From positions 62,001 to 126,000 of the forward strand of contig CAVKGV010000008.1 in the NCBI GenBank assembly GCA_963656065.1: a stretch of DNA of 64,000 nt, written 5' to 3'. This DNA is from Hallerella sp963656065. Its GTDB lineage: Bacteria > Fibrobacterota > Fibrobacteria > Fibrobacterales > Fibrobacteraceae. Shown piece by piece: positions 24,861-33,966 of this stretch; position 1 is the stretch's first letter, and every line of letters starts with the position of its first letter. The position numbers were made by a program, and so were the translations under genes. The notes below the pieces were generated by a model that worked only from the letters and a program-made list of their open reading frames with translations, did no database searches and was not told where the DNA came from.

Positions 24861-25406
24861 ATGAAAAAAAATGCTAAAATCCTGCAAAAGCTTACCGCTT
24901 TTCCCTTCCTTCTGGTATTTCTCGCGTTCCTTTTTCCCCTGGTGAACATCTCGTGCGCCGAGAAGGTCGTTGCGGATCCGAACACTTACGAGCTGATTTC
25001 CGGCGTGACGCCGGAAACGTTCCTGGGCGAAAAGGAAAAGAAAGCGGTCGATGAAATGAAGAAGAACGAACCGCGGCTTTCGGAATTTTTCGAGCAGCCC
25101 GTCCAGACGACGACGGTGATTGTTCCCGTGATAGTTGCGGTCGCCTTGGCCGCTATCTGCGCCTTTTTTACGCCTGTCGGATCGCTGGCGATGGCTCTTG
25201 CCGCCTTCGTATCGCTCTGGGTTTTTATTTACAACCTGTCCGTTACCATCCAGACGGAACATTATGACTTTCTCACGGTGAAACCCGCAGTCGGTGCCTA
25301 TTGCATCACATTCTTGCTTATCATCGGCATCGCGATGAACTTGACCGTCATCATCAGGACGGCCAGGGAAAAACGGCAGGAACTGGGAACCGAAGAACCT
25401 AAATAA
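24861..25406 (+). CDS. Small integral membrane protein, unknown function
   Basis: This is a 181-residue protein with four likely transmembrane helices: FPFLLVFLAFLFPLVNI, TTVIVPVIVAVALAAICAFF, SLAMALAAFVSLWVFIYNL and AYCITFLLIIGIAMNLTVII. An extracytoplasmic loop of about 50 residues follows the first helix. It starts at the ATG at 24861 with GAGGTG 5 nt upstream, and lies 9 nt after the FGE-like gene, with ettA 10 nt downstream, so the three probably form one operon. I do not recognise a family. Its short charged C-terminal tail is cytoplasmic if the N-terminus is inside. Confidence 0.65.
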   Translation: MKKNAKILQKLTAFPFLLVFLAFLFPLVNISCAEKVVADPNTYELISGVTPETFLGEKEKKAVDEMKKNEPRLSEFFEQPVQTTTVIVPVIVAVALAAICAFFTPVGSLAMALAAFVSLWVFIYNLSVTIQTEHYDFLTVKPAVGAYCITFLLIIGIAMNLTVIIRTAREKRQELGTEEPK

Positions 25407-25416
25407 AGGACGCTCC

Positions 25417-27096
25417 ATGGCCGAAAAATTCGTATTCTACATGAACCGCATGACCAAGACCTATCCTCCCGGAAAGACGGTTCTCAAGGACATTTCCCTC
25501 AGCTTTTATTACGGCGCAAAAATCGGGATTATCGGAACGAACGGCAGCGGTAAATCGACGCTTCTCCGCATCATGGCCGGAATCGACAAGGAATTCCAGG
25601 GCGAGGCGTGGATTGAACCGGGGCGCACGGCGGGATACCTTCCGCAGGAACCGCAGCTCGATCCGAATCTCACCGTCAAGGACAACGTCATGCAGGCGGT
25701 CCAGAAAAAGCAGGCTATCCTCGACCGCTACAATGAAATTTCGATGAAATTCGCGGAACCGATGGACGACGACACGATGACGAAACTCATGGAGGAACAG
25801 GGACGCTTGCAGGACCAGATCGATGCCGAGGACCTGTGGAGTCTCGACCGGAAAATTGAAATTGCGATGGATGCGCTGAACTGTCCGCCGGGAGACTGGC
25901 CCGTCACCAATCTTTCGGGCGGGGAAAAGCGTCGGGTGGCGCTCTGCCGACTTCTTCTCGAAGAACCGGACTTGCTTCTGCTCGACGAACCGACCAACCA
26001 TCTGGATGCGGAATCGGTCGCCTGGCTTGAACGTCACTTGCGCGAATACAAAGGTTCTGTAATCCTGGTGACGCACGACCGCTACTTCCTAGACAACGTG
26101 ACCGGCTGGATTCTGGAAATCGACCGCGGACGCGGCATTCCCTGGCAGGGAAATTACGCGGAATGGCTCGACCAGAAGCTCGAACGCATGAAGAACGAGG
26201 AAAAGGGCGAATCGGACAGGCAAAAACGCCTAGCCCGCGAACAGGAATGGGTGAAGCAGAGTCCCAAGGCTCGCCAGGCGAAGAACAAGGCCCGCTTGAA
26301 AGCCTATGAAGACCTTCTCGCGGAAGATAGCCGCGAACAGGTAAAAGTCGCGCAAATCTATATTCCGAACGGTAAGCGGCTCGGGAATGTCGTCATCGAG
26401 GCGGAGCATCTGCGCAAGGCTTACAACGACAAGCTTCTGTTCGACGATCTTTCGTTTACGCTTCCCCGGTCGGGAATCGTGGGCATCATCGGCCCGAACG
26501 GTGCCGGTAAATCGACCCTTTTTAAGATCATCACGGGCAAGGAAAAGCCGGATGCGGGAACGCTCAAAATCGGTGAAACGGTCGAGATGATTACGATGGA
26601 GCAGGGGCGTGAAAGCCTCGACGACTCCAAGACGGTCTTCGAAGCGATTACCGGCGGAAAGGATGAAATTCTCCTTGGCGAACGCAAGATGAACGGGCGT
26701 GCCTATTGCGGACTTTTCAACTTTACCGGTGCGGACCAGCAGAAGAAACTTTCCGTCCTCTCTGGCGGTGAGCGCAATCGCGTGCTGATGGCGAAAAACC
26801 TCCAGCATCCGGGAAACCTTCTCTTCCTCGATGAACCGACGAACGATCTAGACATCGAAACCTTGCAGGCGTTGGAACAGGCGATACTCCGGTTTGCCGG
26901 TTGTGCGGTCATCATTTCGCACGACCGCTGGTTCCTCGACCGCGTGGCGACCCATATCCTCGCCTACGAAGGCGATTCGAAGGTCGTCTGGTTCGAAGGA
27001 AACTGGAGCGAGTACGAAGCGGATTACAGGCGCCGCATGGGCGAAGACGCAGACACGCCGAAACGTTTCAAGTACAAGACCCTGACGCGCGAGTAG
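25417..27096 (+). CDS. ettA: Energy-dependent translational throttle protein EttA (ABC-F)
   Basis: EttA is a soluble ABC-F ATPase that binds the ribosomal E site and gates early elongation according to the ATP/ADP ratio. The 559 residues are the family length. The tandem ABC domains have Walker A motifs GTNGSGKST and GPNGAGKST, signatures LSGGEKRRVALC and LSGGERNRVLMA, and Walker B motifs LLLLDEPTNHLDAES and LLFLDEPTNDLDIET. The first domain carries the EttA-type arm insert, and the linker (P-site tRNA interaction motif) lies between the two domains, about residues 240-320. The N-terminus (FVFYMNRMTKTYPPGKTVLKDI) is highly EttA-like. AAAGGA lies 6 nt upstream of the ATG. Confidence 0.95.
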   Translation: MAEKFVFYMNRMTKTYPPGKTVLKDISLSFYYGAKIGIIGTNGSGKSTLLRIMAGIDKEFQGEAWIEPGRTAGYLPQEPQLDPNLTVKDNVMQAVQKKQAILDRYNEISMKFAEPMDDDTMTKLMEEQGRLQDQIDAEDLWSLDRKIEIAMDALNCPPGDWPVTNLSGGEKRRVALCRLLLEEPDLLLLDEPTNHLDAESVAWLERHLREYKGSVILVTHDRYFLDNVTGWILEIDRGRGIPWQGNYAEWLDQKLERMKNEEKGESDRQKRLAREQEWVKQSPKARQAKNKARLKAYEDLLAEDSREQVKVAQIYIPNGKRLGNVVIEAEHLRKAYNDKLLFDDLSFTLPRSGIVGIIGPNGAGKSTLFKIITGKEKPDAGTLKIGETVEMITMEQGRESLDDSKTVFEAITGGKDEILLGERKMNGRAYCGLFNFTGADQQKKLSVLSGGERNRVLMAKNLQHPGNLLFLDEPTNDLDIETLQALEQAILRFAGCAVIISHDRWFLDRVATHILAYEGDSKVVWFEGNWSEYEADYRRRMGEDADTPKRFKYKTLTRE

Positions 27097-27098
27097 TT

Positions 27099-28997
27099 CT
27101 AGAAAGCCTGCGACAGGTCGAAGTTGATTCGGTCAAAGGAAAACGCTTCCGGGGAAAATCCCGGGAGTTTCTTTTTGAACGTATAGTCCAATCGGAGCGT
27201 CAGGAACTGCCATTTGTAGCGGAGGCCCGTTCCGAGTGCCGCGCTGCTTTTTCCCGCGTAAAGGCTGTTCTTGTCCGAGACATGCGTCCAGTCGTAGAAC
27301 TCGACCAGTTGCCAGTTTTTGGTTGCTTCGAACGGGGAATTGATGCGGAGCTCCACGTTCACGCGGAGATATTGCGGCGTAAGTCCCGTGTTGATGATTT
27401 CTTCGCCGTCCTCGTCGAGGCTCGTGTAGCTCGGGTAGATGCTGCGGAAGTGGTAGCCGCGGACCGTCCGGGAACCGCCCTGGTAAAAGATCCGGGCATC
27501 GTCTTCGAGGGCCTGGTGGAAAAATTTTCCGAAACTTACGCTTGCGGCGGAAAGGAACGGCCCGAAGAGGGGCAGGTAGCCGGTGCTGACCAGTTCTCCG
27601 TATGTATAAGGGTTGCCGCGCATCTCCGGATCCCGAATGCTTCCGGTAAAGTTCATGCCGCAGCCCAGTTTCGGTGCAAAGCGGAGCCCCTTTGTCGGGT
27701 TGAAGTAGTCGTTCGAATAGTCGAACGTGAGAGCCGTTTCGCCTTTGACCTTGAACAGCTTGGACTCGTTTTTTTGGACGAAGCGCGTATCGAGGGAGGC
27801 CCGAAAACGGATATTGTTTGAAATGCCGAACGTGAGGTCTCCGCGGTTGATGATCTCGTTTCGTTCTTCGAGACTGTCCGGATAGGCGGGCGGGGAAGTT
27901 TTTTCGTGGTTGAAACTGATATGGTCGTCAAAGCGGATCGCCGTGGGAATGAAGCTGAAACGGGTCCCGAACAGGAGCGGGTTTGCATAGCCGAGCGTGA
28001 GTTCCTGCTTGTTCTGCGCCACGAGGATGCTTGCCGAACCTTCATGAAAATGACCCAGGAAATTCTTGTGCTTGAGCATCGCGGAGGCTCCGAATCCATA
28101 GACTTCTTCGAAGAAGACGGAGTATCGCGTCTCTCCGGGCATTCGCTCGACGGCGTTGAAGTGCACATCGGAAAGACCGTCTTCCCGCGGAATGTCCTCG
28201 AGGTGGATGGATGTGAAAATCTGCGTGGAAAGAAGCTTGGACCGGAATGTCGCATACGTCTTTCCGTTGATAATTTCGCCCTTTGGAATTCTCCACAGAT
28301 GGTTGAGCCATGTCGTGTCGGAAAGTCCCTCCTGGTTGTTCGTATCGAGCTTCGCGATTTGCGCGGGTTTCCTTGTACTGCTAGAAAAGTCTCCCATCCG
28401 GACAAGCGTTCCCGGCTCGACGTAGATTTCCACGTTGACGAGATGGTTGAGCGTGTCGAGATATTCCAGGTAGTCTGCGCGTACATGCAGGTAACCGTAT
28501 TCCCGGTAAAGAATTTGAATCTGCTGGACATCGTCGGCTACGATTGTCGGGTCGTAAGCCGCTCCGCTTTTAAAACGAAGCCCTTTCAGCGCAACGCTGT
28601 CCGCGGCAACGTCCCGCTCGATTTTCATTTCGCTGAATTTGTACGGAACGCCTTCCTCGATTCGGAAACGGTAGAGCGTGTAGGGAACGGAATCCGTCGG
28701 GTCGGTATGATTCCGCAGAACTTCCATGGACGAAGCGAAACTGAAATAACCCTCGGAATAGTAGAGAAGCTCCAGGTTCGTCCTGGCGATTCTCATCAGG
28801 AAATCCTGCCTGGTCGTATCGACGATTCCAAACTCTTCGGGAATGTCGAGTTGCAGCGCGAGCTGTTCGTCCGAATAGAGCGTGTTTCCGATAAACGAAA
28901 CTTTCCAACGGTTTTTTACCTGGAGCGAATCGGGGGCATCCGCGGCGCAAAGTCCCAGACATAGGAAAATGGCAAGAAGAATCCGGCGAGCGATCAT
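27099..28997 (-). CDS. Omp85-family outer-membrane protein (BamA/TamA-like)
   Basis: This 632-residue outer-membrane protein has a signal peptide (MIARRILLAIFLCLGLCAA), POTRA-like repeats over about residues 30-300 (WKVSFIGNTLYSDEQLA and the next units), and a C-terminal 16-strand-type barrel of the bacterial surface antigen family. The conserved Omp85 loop-6 motif appears as GGSRTVRGYHF. The start at 28997 follows GGAGA and overlaps the tamB stop by 4 nt (ATGA), so translation is coupled. Coupling to TamB makes a TamA/TamL role in outer-membrane lipid or protein transport the most likely, but BamA itself cannot be excluded without a genome-wide comparison. The gene ends 2 nt from the ettA stop codon, and no terminator is visible between the convergent genes. 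Confidence 0.88.
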   Translation of the reverse strand: MIARRILLAIFLCLGLCAADAPDSLQVKNRWKVSFIGNTLYSDEQLALQLDIPEEFGIVDTTRQDFLMRIARTNLELLYYSEGYFSFASSMEVLRNHTDPTDSVPYTLYRFRIEEGVPYKFSEMKIERDVAADSVALKGLRFKSGAAYDPTIVADDVQQIQILYREYGYLHVRADYLEYLDTLNHLVNVEIYVEPGTLVRMGDFSSSTRKPAQIAKLDTNNQEGLSDTTWLNHLWRIPKGEIINGKTYATFRSKLLSTQIFTSIHLEDIPREDGLSDVHFNAVERMPGETRYSVFFEEVYGFGASAMLKHKNFLGHFHEGSASILVAQNKQELTLGYANPLLFGTRFSFIPTAIRFDDHISFNHEKTSPPAYPDSLEERNEIINRGDLTFGISNNIRFRASLDTRFVQKNESKLFKVKGETALTFDYSNDYFNPTKGLRFAPKLGCGMNFTGSIRDPEMRGNPYTYGELVSTGYLPLFGPFLSAASVSFGKFFHQALEDDARIFYQGGSRTVRGYHFRSIYPSYTSLDEDGEEIINTGLTPQYLRVNVELRINSPFEATKNWQLVEFYDWTHVSDKNSLYAGKSSAALGTGLRYKWQFLTLRLDYTFKKKLPGFSPEAFSFDRINFDLSQAF

Positions 28998-31900
28998 TCT
29001 TTCTCCTTTTCTTTTTGGGAAGGCGCTTTGCACTTGCCCAGGCCAAAGAGGCACGGAGACCAGAACTTGTAGCTGTAATTAAAGCCGATATTTTTTTCGA
29101 GGCGGCTTTCGTCTTCGTCGGTCGTGGTGATGTAGTTCTTGGAAACGAGGCTTGCGCCGAAGTCAAGCTGGGGATTGTAATGCTCCGGGTTTTTCGTCTT
29201 GTCTTCTTCTGAAAATGCCGGGATGATGTAGGAAATGCCCGCTTCAAGAGCCCGGTCGTAAGTCGGCGTCTCGCTCTGGTCCTGCTTGTAGCCGAAGACA
29301 AGGCTCAGGTCTTTGACCCAGCGGTTCAGGGAAATGGGAATCATCAGATAGCTCGAATCCTTTTCGGCGATGGATTCTTCGTTGAACAGCTTGAATTTCA
29401 TGTCGATGTCTCCGACATATTCTCCGCCGAGCGTCTTGTTCGCCGTGCTGGTCAGGACGCTTCCGATGAGCTTTCCCGCGACCTTGTTCCTGTCGATCGA
29501 GGAATTTTCTTCTTCGGAAATGCAGCCCAGGAGAACGCTGTAATAGAGGGATGCCGGGGAATCGTCAACTCCGCAGTTTGCGCTGGGCATCGGCTTCGGG
29601 GCGATAACGGAACCCAGGATGTCGAGGTGCACCGGGCATGTTTCGTCATCGTCGCGGTGGCTGCTCGTTTTGCAGTAGGGCAGGTTCTGCACGCTTGAAA
29701 TGTTGATGCTCCCGCGTTTCCAGGGAACGTCCTGGAACGAGATGGCGAACGATTCCAAATTGAATTGGAACATGTCCTTAAGCCCGATGGACCCGTTCCC
29801 CGAATTGTTGATGTCTCCGCGGAGAAGCGGGTGGTCGGAAGTTCCTAGCACCCAGAGGTCGATTGTCAGAGGAAAGCTTGCGAGATTCGTTGCGATGGCG
29901 ACCGTGTCGCGACCCGAATCGCTGATGTGGACGGCGATGTTGACTGGTCTTGACTTGGCTGCCGTTTTCTTGACGACGGGTTTTGCACGGCGAATTTTGG
30001 TGAAAAATCCGGAAAGCGTCGCCGAAATTTTGCTGAGGCTTCCGAATCCGATATCGACAGAAAATTCATTCCGGTAGAACGCCCGGTCGAGAAAGAATCT
30101 TCCTTCTAACGTCGGGTTGGCGAAACTGCCGTTTTCCGCATGTGGCAGATGCAGAATGGCCGTTCCTCGGGCGGATGCATCCGCCTTTCCCCATTCCGGC
30201 TTGTTTAATTTGTACGAAACGCTGTCAAGTTCGAGGGATAGCGTAAATTCCTTTTCGGAGTCGTCGAGGCTTCCGCGGACATCGCTTATCTGGAACTGGT
30301 GAATCTGGTCCCACACCAGGGAAAACTTTTCCGTGCCGACCGAAACTTTTCCGAGACGCCTGTTCTTGATGTCGTAGCTGGCGTTTCCTTCGATAAATTC
30401 GCCTATGCTATTGGAGAGCCTTGCCGAAGGAATGTTGAAAATCCCGTCGCGGAACGTCCCGTTGAAGGAAACAGGCAAAATGGGAAATCCGCGCTTGGTA
30501 TCGATTGCCGTGGAATCGGAATGGAACGAAAGCTCCAGGCTGTCGAACGGGCTTTTCAGGTCGCCGGTCGCATCGGCCTTGAAATCGGTATAGACGACTT
30601 CGCCAAGTCCTCCCGGCAGGAACCATGAACCGGAAAGTTGCGCTTTCCCCGTCCATTTCATCGTCGAATCGATATCGCCGTCGAGCCATGCCGTTCCGCC
30701 GACCGGTGTGGTGAAGTAAGCGAAAATATGGTGTTGCGGTTCCAAAAGCCCGTTGACGTCGATTTGCAGGTCCCCGTTCCACGCTCTTTCGCCTGCGCTG
30801 ATGAATCCCGAAATCTGCATCTTTTCCTTTTCGGCAAAGACGTCCAGTTTTGGAATCGAAAAGGCTTCCCGTGAAATTTTCTTGAGCGAAAGATCCGAAA
30901 ACTGGAGCGAGCCTTGCAATCCGGCACCTCTTCGGTAGGTGACGTTGCCGCTGAAAATCCCGCTTGCAAGCGGAGAGTTCTGGTAGGGGGCAAGCAGCAG
31001 CGGAATGTCAAACTGGTCCGTGGAAGCCCATGCGTCGGCGAGTTGCAGTCCGATATATGTTTGCCCGGTCGAATCGTAGAGAATGTTCGCCGAGCCTTCG
31101 AGTTCAATGGTGTTTGTTCCGGTCGAAATGAGCGCGTTGTCGAGCGAAATGCTGTCCTTCGTGTTGTGCGCCTGGAATTTCCCGTGCAGGGGAATCTGGG
31201 CGATTTCCGTCGAAATCTCTGCGTCTAGGGAGCCGAAATGGTCTTCGAAGTTCTGGAACATTGTCCCCGTCACGATGCCGTCGATTCCCCTGAGAAGGGC
31301 CGTGTCGGCAAAGGGAATGTGGGAAAGGCGCACCCGGTAGGCTTTACTCGTAATGGCCGGTTCAAAAGTGATGAACGCCTCGGCAAATCCGCTGTCCGAC
31401 TGGAAAACTTTCCATGCGGTGTGCGGAATGGAATCTTCCCATTTGACGTCTCCCGAAAAGGTGAAGTCTTCCTTGGCCGCCCTGATGAATCCGTTCGTGA
31501 AGTCGATGCCGTTTTCATCGAGCGCAAGCGATGTGAAGAAGGAGTCGGCGGACATCAGGTAGGCGTATTCGACAGGTGCGATGGAAACGTCGGCGAACAT
31601 TTTCCCGTCGTGGAAAGAGCCTTTGACCTGCGGACGCGTGTTGAACCGCAGAAAATCCCCGCTCCAGCGAGTTGCCCAGGGTTCGTCCTTGGCGATGTCC
31701 CCGGTGAAGTCAATTCGAAAATCCTTTAGGCTCGAAAGGCCCGACAGTTCTGCTCGGACGACGGATCCCGCTTTCGTGATGGCTTCGGCCTGGATTTTTC
31801 CCGGGGAATCCGTTTTCGCATGGAGGGACAGGTCTAGCGGCTGCATTCTCGGACCGAATTCCGCTTCGATATTCTTGACCGTCGCGTCGATTTCCCCGTT

Positions 31901-32860
31901 GAGGTTCTTGTCGATTTTTCCGCGGACGGCAATGTTCTCGCCGGACTTTCTGCCCGAAAATTTCCCGTTGAACAGGAAAACCATCTTCTCGTCGCTTTTG
32001 ACCTTGACATCGGCGGCGAGGGCGGGAAGAGGCCAGAATGCGCCGATGTCCGTCTGGAAGCGCGCCTCGTAGGAAAACTTTTTTTCTCTTGGATCTGCAT
32101 CAAAGGAAGCGTTTGCCCGGATGTTTCTGAGCGAAACGGATTTTGGAATTTTCCCCGCGGCCCACTTTTGTGGATTTTTGACCAGGACATCGATTTTCCC
32201 CGATGCGTTCCCGACGGAGTTTTTCGGTGTGGACATATGGACCGACGCGCTATCCCTGTCCTCGGAGATGAATTTTCCGTTTAGCTGGATGTTTTCGTCC
32301 TGAAAGGAAATTTCCGTCTTGGCGGAAATCTTTCGCAAAAGATGGTTCCCGCTTGCGTTCTTGAAAGATAGCTCCGCCGCTTCGCTTCCCTTAGATAAGA
32401 CTTGCAGGGATTCGGCGGACCAAGAACCGATGTCGCGAACGTTTACTCGGAAGTTTGAAATTCTTACCCGCAGATCGAGCGGAATGCGAAAGTCGGGAAT
32501 CTTTATCGGGGAAGAATCCGGCTCGGACCCCGGAAATGCGCCGGGGTCGATCTTCACCGCTGCGGAATCCATATCGATATGGACGAAATCCTCCTCGGGA
32601 GAAAACAGGATATGGGCGTTGATTTTCGGGGATTTCAGGGAAACGTCGAATCCCGCTCCCCGGACAGCGACGGAATCCCAGTTCCGGGAAAGCAGTCCTT
32701 CTTTTGAATGCCCATAAAAGGCGACGCTCACCGGACCGTAATCGTGAAAAGAATTTAAGTAGTTATCCAGAAAACGATTCAAAAACCAGGCGCAAGCCAA
32801 AAGGCAGCCTACAAACACGGCGAAAATGCCGATGGCGACAGCGGGCTTTAACCGTTTCAC
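28994..32860 (-). CDS. tamB: TamB-like translocation and assembly module protein (DUF490, AsmA-like)
   Basis: This is a 1288-residue protein with an N-terminal membrane anchor (PAVAIGIFAVFVGCLLACAWFL) followed by a very long run of beta-rich repeats. These form the hydrophobic-groove bridge of AsmA/TamB proteins across the periplasm. The C-terminal 350 residues are a DUF490 (TamB) domain, including LLRGDINNSGNGSIGLKDMFQFNLESFAISF and a terminal beta segment that would contact the Omp85 partner. The start is placed at a GTG (32860), because a TATATT box (minus strand, 32873-32868) ends 7 nt before it. Upstream in-frame ATG codons lie inside or beyond the divergent gene, and the TTG at 32869 overlaps the -10 box. 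The transcript would be leaderless. The stop overlaps the Omp85 gene. Confidence 0.87.
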   Translation of the reverse strand: MKRLKPAVAIGIFAVFVGCLLACAWFLNRFLDNYLNSFHDYGPVSVAFYGHSKEGLLSRNWDSVAVRGAGFDVSLKSPKINAHILFSPEEDFVHIDMDSAAVKIDPGAFPGSEPDSSPIKIPDFRIPLDLRVRISNFRVNVRDIGSWSAESLQVLSKGSEAAELSFKNASGNHLLRKISAKTEISFQDENIQLNGKFISEDRDSASVHMSTPKNSVGNASGKIDVLVKNPQKWAAGKIPKSVSLRNIRANASFDADPREKKFSYEARFQTDIGAFWPLPALAADVKVKSDEKMVFLFNGKFSGRKSGENIAVRGKIDKNLNGEIDATVKNIEAEFGPRMQPLDLSLHAKTDSPGKIQAEAITKAGSVVRAELSGLSSLKDFRIDFTGDIAKDEPWATRWSGDFLRFNTRPQVKGSFHDGKMFADVSIAPVEYAYLMSADSFFTSLALDENGIDFTNGFIRAAKEDFTFSGDVKWEDSIPHTAWKVFQSDSGFAEAFITFEPAITSKAYRVRLSHIPFADTALLRGIDGIVTGTMFQNFEDHFGSLDAEISTEIAQIPLHGKFQAHNTKDSISLDNALISTGTNTIELEGSANILYDSTGQTYIGLQLADAWASTDQFDIPLLLAPYQNSPLASGIFSGNVTYRRGAGLQGSLQFSDLSLKKISREAFSIPKLDVFAEKEKMQISGFISAGERAWNGDLQIDVNGLLEPQHHIFAYFTTPVGGTAWLDGDIDSTMKWTGKAQLSGSWFLPGGLGEVVYTDFKADATGDLKSPFDSLELSFHSDSTAIDTKRGFPILPVSFNGTFRDGIFNIPSARLSNSIGEFIEGNASYDIKNRRLGKVSVGTEKFSLVWDQIHQFQISDVRGSLDDSEKEFTLSLELDSVSYKLNKPEWGKADASARGTAILHLPHAENGSFANPTLEGRFFLDRAFYRNEFSVDIGFGSLSKISATLSGFFTKIRRAKPVVKKTAAKSRPVNIAVHISDSGRDTVAIATNLASFPLTIDLWVLGTSDHPLLRGDINNSGNGSIGLKDMFQFNLESFAISFQDVPWKRGSINISSVQNLPYCKTSSHRDDDETCPVHLDILGSVIAPKPMPSANCGVDDSPASLYYSVLLGCISEEENSSIDRNKVAGKLIGSVLTSTANKTLGGEYVGDIDMKFKLFNEESIAEKDSSYLMIPISLNRWVKDLSLVFGYKQDQSETPTYDRALEAGISYIIPAFSEEDKTKNPEHYNPQLDFGASLVSKNYITTTDEDESRLEKNIGFNYSYKFWSPCLFGLGKCKAPSQKEKEKE

Positions 32861-32863
32861 AGG

Positions 32864-32892
32864 TTGCAATATAGCTAGAAAACTTATATATT
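32864..32892. promoter_or_regulatory. Overlapping divergent promoters of tamB and the partner-switching operon
   Basis: Plus strand: TTGCAA (32864-32869), 17 nt, TATATT (32887-32892), and the ATG at 32903. Minus strand: TTCACA (complement of 32892-32897), 18 nt, TATATT (complement of 32868-32873), and the GTG at 32860. The plus -35 box overlaps the minus -10 box and vice versa, so the two polymerases would compete for one site. Confidence 0.5.
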
Positions 32893-32902
32893 GTGAAAGC
32901 CT

Positions 32903-33184
32903 ATGAGCTGTATTCAAACCATTCGTCTGGACATCTCCTCCGATACGGATTTTTTCCCTGTACTTGAAAAATCCGTTTCCGACTTCGCCGGTTCGCTTTC
33001 TTTTTCCGATGCGACGGTCCAGACTCTCAGCCGCGAGGTGGGGGAGTTTTTCAAGCGGGGTTTGGATGGCTTTGAAGATTCCTTCCTTCAATTAGAACTG
33101 GGACTGGCGGACGGTCTTCTCTCCTTTTCCGCTTACGATTCCAGGCAAAACAGAATTTTTAGCAGGAACATTCCCGCCGCATGA
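32903..33184 (+). CDS. Degenerate HATPase-like (anti-sigma-factor-type) small protein
   Basis: This 93-residue protein heads a partner-switching operon. The pattern LRLDISSDTDFFPVLEKSV...FSDATVQTLSREVGEFF...FLQLELGLADGLLSFSAYDS follows the fold order of RsbW-type anti-sigma factors (strand, helix, 'selavdEaxxNvi' helix, two strands). The N-box residues Glu-x3-Asn-x3-His are absent, and the protein ends before the ATP-lid region. This assignment is structural inference by eye, not a clear family match. Its stop overlaps the next start (ATGA), so translation is coupled. The start lies 10 nt after a TATATT box, so the leader is only about 3-4 nt. Confidence 0.55.
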   Translation: MSCIQTIRLDISSDTDFFPVLEKSVSDFAGSLSFSDATVQTLSREVGEFFKRGLDGFEDSFLQLELGLADGLLSFSAYDSRQNRIFSRNIPAA

Positions 33185-33966
33185 ACGACGTTTCCGTACA
33201 GCCGTATTCCGAAGAACCAGAAATCGCAAGGATCTGTCTTTGCGGGGATATCGGCCTAGACGCGATTCCTCAAATTACTTCGCTCTTGGAACGGTTTGAA
33301 AAAAAAGGATTCCTGCACTGGGCTGTGGATTTATCCCGTGTGAAATTTTTGAGCTCTCCGGCGGTCGGCGCCTTGATGGGACTCCGGTCCCGCGTCATCG
33401 GACGTTCGGGCAGCGTCTCCCTTTTTTCTGCCGGCCCCGAACTCACGGAAAAGCTCGTTTTGATGGGCGTCAATCTCGCCCTGCCGATTTTCAAGGACGA
33501 AAAGTCGTTTCTTGATTATTTCCGTTGGGAATTTCGGGGAGCTTCCCGCCATGTCTCGCTTTTGCTTCCGGCGGAAATTTCTGTCGTGCCGCCGGCGCGA
33601 AGGCTTGTCGTCGGACTTTTGAGCTGCAAGGGCTTTTCGAAAAAAGAGACGTTTATCCTGGAGTCCATCGTCGATGAACTGGCGAACAACGCAATCGAGC
33701 ACGGACGTCCGCCCGACAACGTTTTCCGTCTGGAACTGGATTTCAGCAAGTCGAAAACGGTGCTTTCCGTCTTGAACAGCTCGCGGGAACTTTCCGAGTC
33801 CGAACGGAAGGCGTTAACGGAAAAATATGCCAATCCAAAGATGACTCCGGGCTCCTTGAGGGGACGGGGCATCGTGCTAGTGAAAAAGCTTTCTTCGCAA
33901 ATGAATTTTCGCGTCGAACCGCGGCAGGTCTTTGTCGAGGTGACGAGATTACGAGAGGAAACATGA
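33181..33966 (+). CDS. STAS-HATPase fusion: anti-anti-sigma domain joined to an RsbW-like kinase domain
   Basis: This is a 261-residue protein. Residues of about 1-115 form a STAS domain (HWAVDLSRVKFLSSPAVGALMGLR, with candidate phospho-acceptor serines at LSSP). Residues of about 125-261 are an HATPase_c anti-sigma-kinase-like domain with the N-box ESIVDELANNAIEHG and a glycine lid GSLRGRGIVLVKKL. The G1 box, usually DxGxG, reads VLNSSREL, so the conserved aspartate and glycines are missing and ATP binding may be altered or lost. Having antagonist and kinase-like domains in one chain is unusual, because they normally sit in separate partner-switching proteins. It overlaps both neighbours by 4 nt (ATGA), so the three genes are coupled. 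Confidence 0.78.
   Translation: MNDVSVQPYSEEPEIARICLCGDIGLDAIPQITSLLERFEKKGFLHWAVDLSRVKFLSSPAVGALMGLRSRVIGRSGSVSLFSAGPELTEKLVLMGVNLALPIFKDEKSFLDYFRWEFRGASRHVSLLLPAEISVVPPARRLVVGLLSCKGFSKKETFILESIVDELANNAIEHGRPPDNVFRLELDFSKSKTVLSVLNSSRELSESERKALTEKYANPKMTPGSLRGRGIVLVKKLSSQMNFRVEPRQVFVEVTRLREET

Noticed and set aside
33091..33184. An ATG start for tamB at 33091, inside the divergent gene
   Set aside because: It would add 77 non-family residues and overlap the coding region of the 93-residue gene; the promoter and membrane anchor fit the GTG at 32860.
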